The notes below the pieces were generated by a model. The model searched no databases. It saw nothing but the letters and a program-made list of their open reading frames with translations, and was not told the origin of the DNA. Below, piece after piece: positions 58,619 to 64,000 of a stretch of DNA of 64,000 bases; within the stretch, counting starts at the first letter, position 1, and every line of letters starts with the position of its first letter. The DNA lies in NCBI GenBank assembly GCA_012656075.1, contig JAAKBF010000324.1, positions 496,001 to 560,000 on the forward strand, given 5' to 3'. The position numbers and the translations under genes are program-made. Source of the DNA: Phytophthora hibernalis. Its lineage: Eukaryota > Oomycota > Peronosporomycetes > Peronosporales > Peronosporaceae.

Positions 58619-61600
58619 GTGTTTGCCTACGAACTTGAGGGATTAAATAGATTAAATATCCGAGCTATTAAATTGGGGAGCAGCTACCGAGTCAAGGTTC
58701 GTGGTAGAACCGGTAAGATGGTATATGTTAGCAACATTTCCAACCGTAAGAATCAAGAACTCGTAGCTAAGCAATATAAGGTTTCTACGGATCAACTCAA
58801 AAAGCACATGTCGGCTAACTACAAAGCTGACCCTAAGTACCGTTTTACAACAACAAAAAACATGGAGTCTCATCTATATGAGAGTATCCAGGCCTCAGAG
58901 TTCTATGACAAGCTTGAGAACGTTCTCGCAAGCCAGAAGAATGATTTCAAGGTCAATATCGCTCTAGGATATGATCTAATCAGCAAGACGGATGATAGTT
59001 TTAGTCAATATTGGCATCCACACATTGCTAACACGTCTGTATTCGAAAGACCGGTTGCCATCAGCAGCAAGGCAGACATTCGTAAGAAGGTCATTTCCGA
59101 GATTCGATCAATGGAGTTAGTCGACAAGCTCAACTACCCATCGAGTGGATATTAGCTTAAGGCGATAACAGGATTTAAGATTTTAATTTACCATCGCGAG
59201 CATGCCCTTGGAGATAGCGAGGTTGTCATCCCCAAGATCATCCGCGATAACAAGCGTGTTATCAACTTCCCGAAAACGAACAACAAATGCGTTTTCCACT
59301 GCATTGCTTACCACACCCAGTCTGGTACTAAGAAAGACCCACGGTTCATTCAGGCTCTGGTGAAGGCGGCGTTCAAGCGCTACTGTTCTTTCAAGGGTAT
59401 TATTTATACACTGAGTCTGTTCCGTAATTTCAAGCTGATCGATCTTCTACAGCTTGATGAGGTGGAGGAATGCTCCCAACTGAGCATAAATGTATATTCG
59501 ATGAATGTGGCTTCTGGGAAGGTTGAATGCATTCGCTCATCGGACAAGGTGTATGAGGCGATCAAAATTCTCTCCCTCGAGAATCCCGCTCTCTACATCA
59601 CCAACCTGGACATGCTCCAGAGTGAGTACCAGTGTTCGAAGTGTGAGATGATTTTCATTAGCCATGGCAAGCATAACAACCACACAAAAACAGTGTGAGC
59701 TCGTAAAAATCGAGAGCGTCCCAGTTCAACCAACTATCAACAAGCCAGTTCAGAACACTATTAAATCATTGCTCACGAAGTACTCGATCAAAGCTATGGA
59801 CCAGTATCTTGACCATTTCATCGTTTATGATTTCGAGGCCATTCTTAAGCCGACTGTGGTACAACATGGATCAACATGGATAGAGCACTGTCTTCACAAA
59901 CGAGCACATTACCATATCAGTTTCGGTAGCGGATAGCTTAACAGAGGAGGTGCGTTGCTTTGTAGATGACGTCCGAAGGCCTTGCTTACGGATATGCTTA
60001 AATATAATGGCGATGTGGGCTCGAAGATCCAGCAATACAACGTATCCAAGTTTGAGTCGCTCCTCCGTAAGATCATCAACGCCCACAGATTAACAGGTAT
60101 GGAGATTCCTGGAGTCGATTTAGGTAAAACTTACACTATGGACGACGTAGATAGGTGGATTCGGGAAGCCAAATATTCCATCTTCTTCGATTTCCACAGC
60201 ATCATTGGTTTTGGTAAGCACAGGGCGGATTATGGTAAAATCAAGCAACAGCTCGATCAAGTAACGGTATTTGGCTTCAACAGCGGCCGCTACGATATCA
60301 ACCTCACCATGAACGATATGGTTGCTGTTATCGGCACCAGAAACATCAACTCTGTTATCAAGAAGCCTTGCTACATGTGCATCGCCACCGATGATTTGAA
60401 AATGCTTGATATTACTAACTACGTCCCGGCTGGTACAAGCTATGACAAGTATCTTACTACATATATCGGTGGATGCAAGTGTGATGACAAGTTTCGTTGT
60501 CTCTGTGGTCATGATAAGGGGCTATTTCCGTACGAGTATATCAAAGCTTTCGACGTGCTCAGCGAAACCAAAATCCCTCCTAAATCAGCATTCGATAGTG
60601 CGCTTCGTGGCACCAGCATCAGTAATTCTGACTACGAGATAGTAAAGTTCGTGTGGAAGCACTATGAGATGAAGTCTATCAAAGACTTACTCATTTGGTA
60701 CAATAATCTCGATGTAGTTCCATTCATCAAGGCTATCAAGGCCCAGCGTGAGCTGTTCTAGGGGTTCGAGCTGGACATGTTTGCCGATGATGTATCCCTT
60801 CCACGACTGATTGAGAAGGTCATGTACCAGACGTGCTTAATAAAACCTCAAAAGCAGATCAGGGAGCCAGCAAAAGCCTTCAGATTTCCTACTAAGCGCA
60901 TGGGTGGATACAGAAGCCAGGATGCGGATGCTGGTCGCGATTACGACATGACTGTCGAGCATTTGAATGATCTACTCAAGCGGCAGAAGTACTTATGCGG
61001 TCTTTGCTACTGTCAACTGACCATAGATACAGCATCATCCGACCGTGTCAATAACAAGCTAGGTCATATTGATGGAAACTGCATCGAATGCAATGTCGCG
61101 AGGACATGTCGCTCAGCGGGTTCCGATACAAAAGCTACTTGACTTCAACTCGGATAGACTGGTCTATAGCATTGATAAGGAGGAATCGGAGATTTATGGT
61201 AAGATGAGAGCCAACATTGCTGTAGGACCATCAATCATTTTCAACCGCTACGCTAAGCGTAACCAAACCAAGATTCTAGATGACAAGATGTGCAAAAAGA
61301 TCATCGGCTTCGTTTCTACCGCTCTGTACCTATGGGCACTTGGTAATGATATGCCATGCGAGAGACTGACCACCATCGAGGCTTATGATGGAATCATCGA
61401 CGATATCAAGAACGACAAGATCTTTGGCTTCCTTGAGTGTGATATTCGGACGCCAGAGCACTTGAAAGGGTATTTCAGCGAGATGACCCCCATTTTCAAG
61501 AATACGGTCATCGATTGTGAAGATCAGGGCATCATTGGTGCTCACATGTACGAATACAACCAGGCTCTAGAATCAGGTCGTGCAAATCCTTCCCGCAAGC

Positions 61601-62585
61601 TAATTGGTAGCTACTTTGGAGAGAAGATTCTCATTTACGCTCCTTTGCTCAAGTGGTTCCTTTCCCACGGTATGGAGGTCACCAAGACCTACAGCTTCAT
61701 CAATGCTAGCTCACACAAAGCATTCTCCCCATTTATGGATGTTGTGTCGAACGCACGACGGGAGGGTGATGCTGATAAGTCTAAAGCCATGATTGCAGAA
61801 ATGATGAAACTGGTGGGCAACAGTGCTTTCGGTCGATCTGGCATGGATATGACTAAGCGCAAGGAGATCAAGTACGAGTCAGACGATGCCATAATCAAAT
61901 TACGTATCGAACACTTCACATTCCATGGTCTCGATGAGCTGAACGATACCGCTGAGATCACCATGAAAAAACGACGAATTAAGAACAATCTCCCGATCCA
62001 TCTGAGTATTGCAATCTATCAGCTCACCAAGCTGATAATGCTTCAGTTTTACTACGACTGCATTGACTTCCACTTCGATCGCTGCGATTTCCAGTACCAG
62101 GAAATGGACTCTGACATTGCCTATATCGCTTTCCGTTGTGAGAATCCATTCCAGAACTGCATCAAACCTGAGCTACGTGAGCACTTAAATCAGCACAAGT
62201 ACGAGTGGTTCCCACGTGATTACAACACTGAGGTTCCGAAATGTGATCGCCGTACGCCTGGCCTTTTTAAGGATGAGTGATCTGGTGATGCGATGGTCTC
62301 AATATCGAGCAAAAACTACATCTGCTACCTGCCTGACTCCGAGTACAAGGTCAAAGTCAGCACCAAGGGAGTTTAGCAGGGTCGAGGTCGCAACGAGGAT
62401 GTACTCAACCCAGATGGGTTCGAGACTGTCGTATCACCCTTCAGGGTACTAACAAAGGCTTCCGCATTAGAAAGGCGTCCAAATTGATAATTACATACAC
62501 GCAAAGGAAAACTGCCCTCAATTACTACTACGATAAGCGGTAAGTACTCTCAGATGGGATTTCAACAATCGTGCTCGATATTTAA
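58619..62585 (+). pseudogene. Protein-primed DNA polymerase B (Polinton type), broken
   Basis: Replicative polymerase of Polintons. The N-terminal region includes INFPKTNNKCVFHCIAYH (~59265) and a Cys/His finger, CSKCEMIFISHGKHNNH. Exonuclease motifs: FIVYDFEAIL (~59820) and VFGFNSGRYDINL (~60270). A Cys/His HNH-like insert with CGLCYCQLT and DRVNNKLGHIDGNCIECN (60995-61100) follows. Palm: GFLECDIRTPEHLKGYF (~61425), the conserved KLIGSYFGEKILIYAPLLKW (~61600), KLVGNSAFGR (~61810), and the catalytic EMDSDIAYIAF (~62105). C-terminus with NYYYDKR ends at 62585. In-frame stops at 59153 (TAG), 60759 (TAG), 62374 (TAG) and 62541 (TAA), plus frame shifts near 59695, 59890 and 61100, break it. The initiation codon is not clear. 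Confidence 0.88.
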
Positions 62586-62612
62586 AGGAGTCTAATAAAT
62601 TGTTCATTTTTT

Positions 62613-63758
62613 ATGGACTATAACATAGTCATGACGGAGCTCCTGAATAAACTTTATTACGAGCCTAAACTCGGGTATGTTGTTGCTCAAGCTCTATATG
62701 AGAAGGCGAGAGAGTTAGACCCCCAAAAATAACTTTCAAAATAGTGAAGGAATGGTATGCGACTCAGTCAGACATTCAACGATTCCAGGAGCAGAAGAAG
62801 AAGTACGATGGATTTAAAATCACGTCACACAACCCGAATTGATGGCAGATGGATCTCGGTTTCTGGGAGAGTCGCCCAATATTGACATGCATGCATATCA
62901 ACCCACGACGTGGCTACGCTAAGCTACTTAAAACTAAGACTGCATCGGTTGTATTGACTGCAATCAAATCATTCGTTTGCCTACAGAAAGTAGATATCCT
63001 AACGAGTGATAACGGCAGCGAATTCATGAGCGAGGACGCTCAAAATTCTTCAAAACCAAGAAAATCGAACATTACAACAACGATCCAGGAGACCACGGAG
63101 CCATGGGTAAGATTGAACGCTTCAGCAGAACGCTGACGCAGCGCCTGGCTAAGATAAGGCTGACTGAAGGTCGGCCGGGAGGGATTTCTCCCGCTCCATC
63201 ACCGAAAGCGATCACCCAGAAACTTATTGCTGACCTAATCGACAACTATAACAGCACCACCCACAGCTCTATTTGGATGACCCCAAACGAGGCAAAAGGC
63301 AAGGTCATGGAGTCGGAGCTGAATCATAACCGAGCAGAAGCAGACAAGGTTGAAACCGAATTTGAGGTTGGTTCACATGTGATGTATCGGCTCAAGAAAC
63401 ATACGTTTGATAAGGAATCAGCTCGCTGGAGCAAGGGTGTATATTCAGTCGTCGGAATGGATGGATATCGAGTCCAGATCAAATAAAAAATGGCCACACC
63501 CTCTACAAGGCTCCGAACGATCTCAAAATGATGCAATCGGAGATAACAGACGCAACGATCAAGAGGAACGATATTATTGAGGCGGAGAAGATATTAGACC
63601 ACAAGAAGATGCGGAATGGAAAGTACAAATATCTGGTTGAGTGGGTTGGCAAAGAGCTTGACAGTTAGGAGCCACATGATAATTTATGATTGATAAAGAA
63701 GAACAAGAGATCAACACTCGAGAACGCATACTGGGCGTCAGAAAAAGAAGATAAATGA
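62613..63758 (+). pseudogene. Polinton integrase with C-terminal chromodomain, broken
   Basis: DDE integrase. N-terminal part ELLNKLYYEPKLGY (62640), then KIVKEWYATQSDIQ. The catalytic residues are in WQMDLGFWES (first Asp, ~62850), ILTSDNGSEFM (~63005) and GAMGKIERFSRTL-like sequence (Glu, ~63110). An SH3-like VGSHVMYRLKK follows (~63370) and a chromodomain at 63580-63690 (EAEKILDHKK, YKYLVEWVGKE). Breaks: one missing C near 62715, TGA at 62840, shifts near 63040 and 63490, and TAG at 63666 replacing the conserved Trp of the chromodomain. Confidence 0.85.
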
Positions 63759-64000
63759 ACAACAATTAGCTTGATAGTATAAATAGTAGAGACATCATCT
63801 TAAGTATTGAGTTCAGATATATTTAACTTGGTATGTTTTACAGATTTTTCTAAAGTATGTTGACTTGATATATATATATATTCCCACAGCTTAATAATGT
63901 GCCCCAATTGTTTAGATAAAGAGCGGGGGCTCGCCACGCTTCGGCGACAGATATGGATTATTAAAGAGGTGAGCAGGATCAAAAATGGGTTACTTGATCT
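63759..64000. other. End of window, no gene recognised
   Basis: AT-rich, with a (TA) run near 63872 and a GC-rich hairpin-like patch near 63925. No open frame I can support. Confidence 0.5.

Larger units (their letters stand above)
57989..63758 (+). mobile_element. Polinton/Maverick element (decayed, runs to or past window end)
   Basis: A sharp shift to AT-rich sequence coincides with a protein-primed DNA polymerase B, a retrovirus-type integrase with chromodomain and small ORFs, all plus strand. This pair of genes defines Polintons/Mavericks, large self-synthesising virus-like transposons. No capsid, packaging ATPase or maturation protease gene is in the window; they may lie beyond 64000 or be lost. 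No terminal inverted repeat was seen, so both boundaries are approximate. Confidence 0.8.

Overview
The window is nuclear DNA of an oomycete, most likely a Phytophthora-like plant pathogen. The evidence is an axonemal dynein (zoospore flagella), almost intron-free GC-rich housekeeping genes, a START/FYVE-like gene, a Crinkler (CRN) effector gene, and oomycete-type gypsy, LINE, hAT, MULE and Polinton elements. It has a compact gene-rich left third (1-23.9 kb), a large transposon nest (23.9-52.1 kb), and a sparse right end (52.7-64 kb) holding two single genes and an AT-rich Polinton/Maverick that runs off the window.

Left third: the first two exons of a voltage-gated-type ion channel (40-646, minus); an oomycete multi-pass membrane protein (874-2910, minus); a complete inner-arm dynein heavy chain (3069-15811, minus); a 972-residue coiled-coil protein (16095-19012, minus); a divergent YME1-like mitochondrial AAA protease (19210-21193, plus); and a second copy of the membrane protein (21563-23604, minus). 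A hAT transposon with terminal repeats and an 8-bp target duplication follows at 23913-25766.

Transposon nest: a LINE-type ORF1 is split in frame by a Ty3/gypsy element (27249-48514). That element has 1.02-1.04 kb LTRs, a TTAA target duplication, gag, protease, RT, RNase H, a second RNase H, integrase and chromodomain on the minus strand, and a long antisense reading frame on the plus strand. It resembles the oomycete Chronos group. Its pol is in turn split in frame by a second chromodomain gypsy element (37327-43809), with 421-bp LTRs 3 bases apart, a CGACG target duplication, a deleted RT and its own antisense frame. The LINE-type frame resumes at 48519, continues into an OTU-like domain and then into a MULE transposase (to 52071).

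Right end: a START plus FYVE-like zinc-finger gene (52722-54642), an intact CRN gene with a PD-(D/E)XK-like C-terminal domain (56376-57731), and a decayed Polinton with protein-primed DNA polymerase B and a chromodomain integrase (57989 to past 63758).

Two cross-cutting observations matter most. First, nearly every reading-frame break, even in the dynein and the AAA protease, is explained by one base missing, usually from a short homopolymer. This points to uncorrected long-read assembly error rather than to pseudogenes or introns. Second, the whole outer gypsy element, LTRs included, is studded with the palindrome TCGNCGA (71 hand-counted copies in 12.7 kb of internal sequence against 2 in the nested element's 5.6 kb interior). 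With the antisense gene, this suggests an element-wide recognition system.
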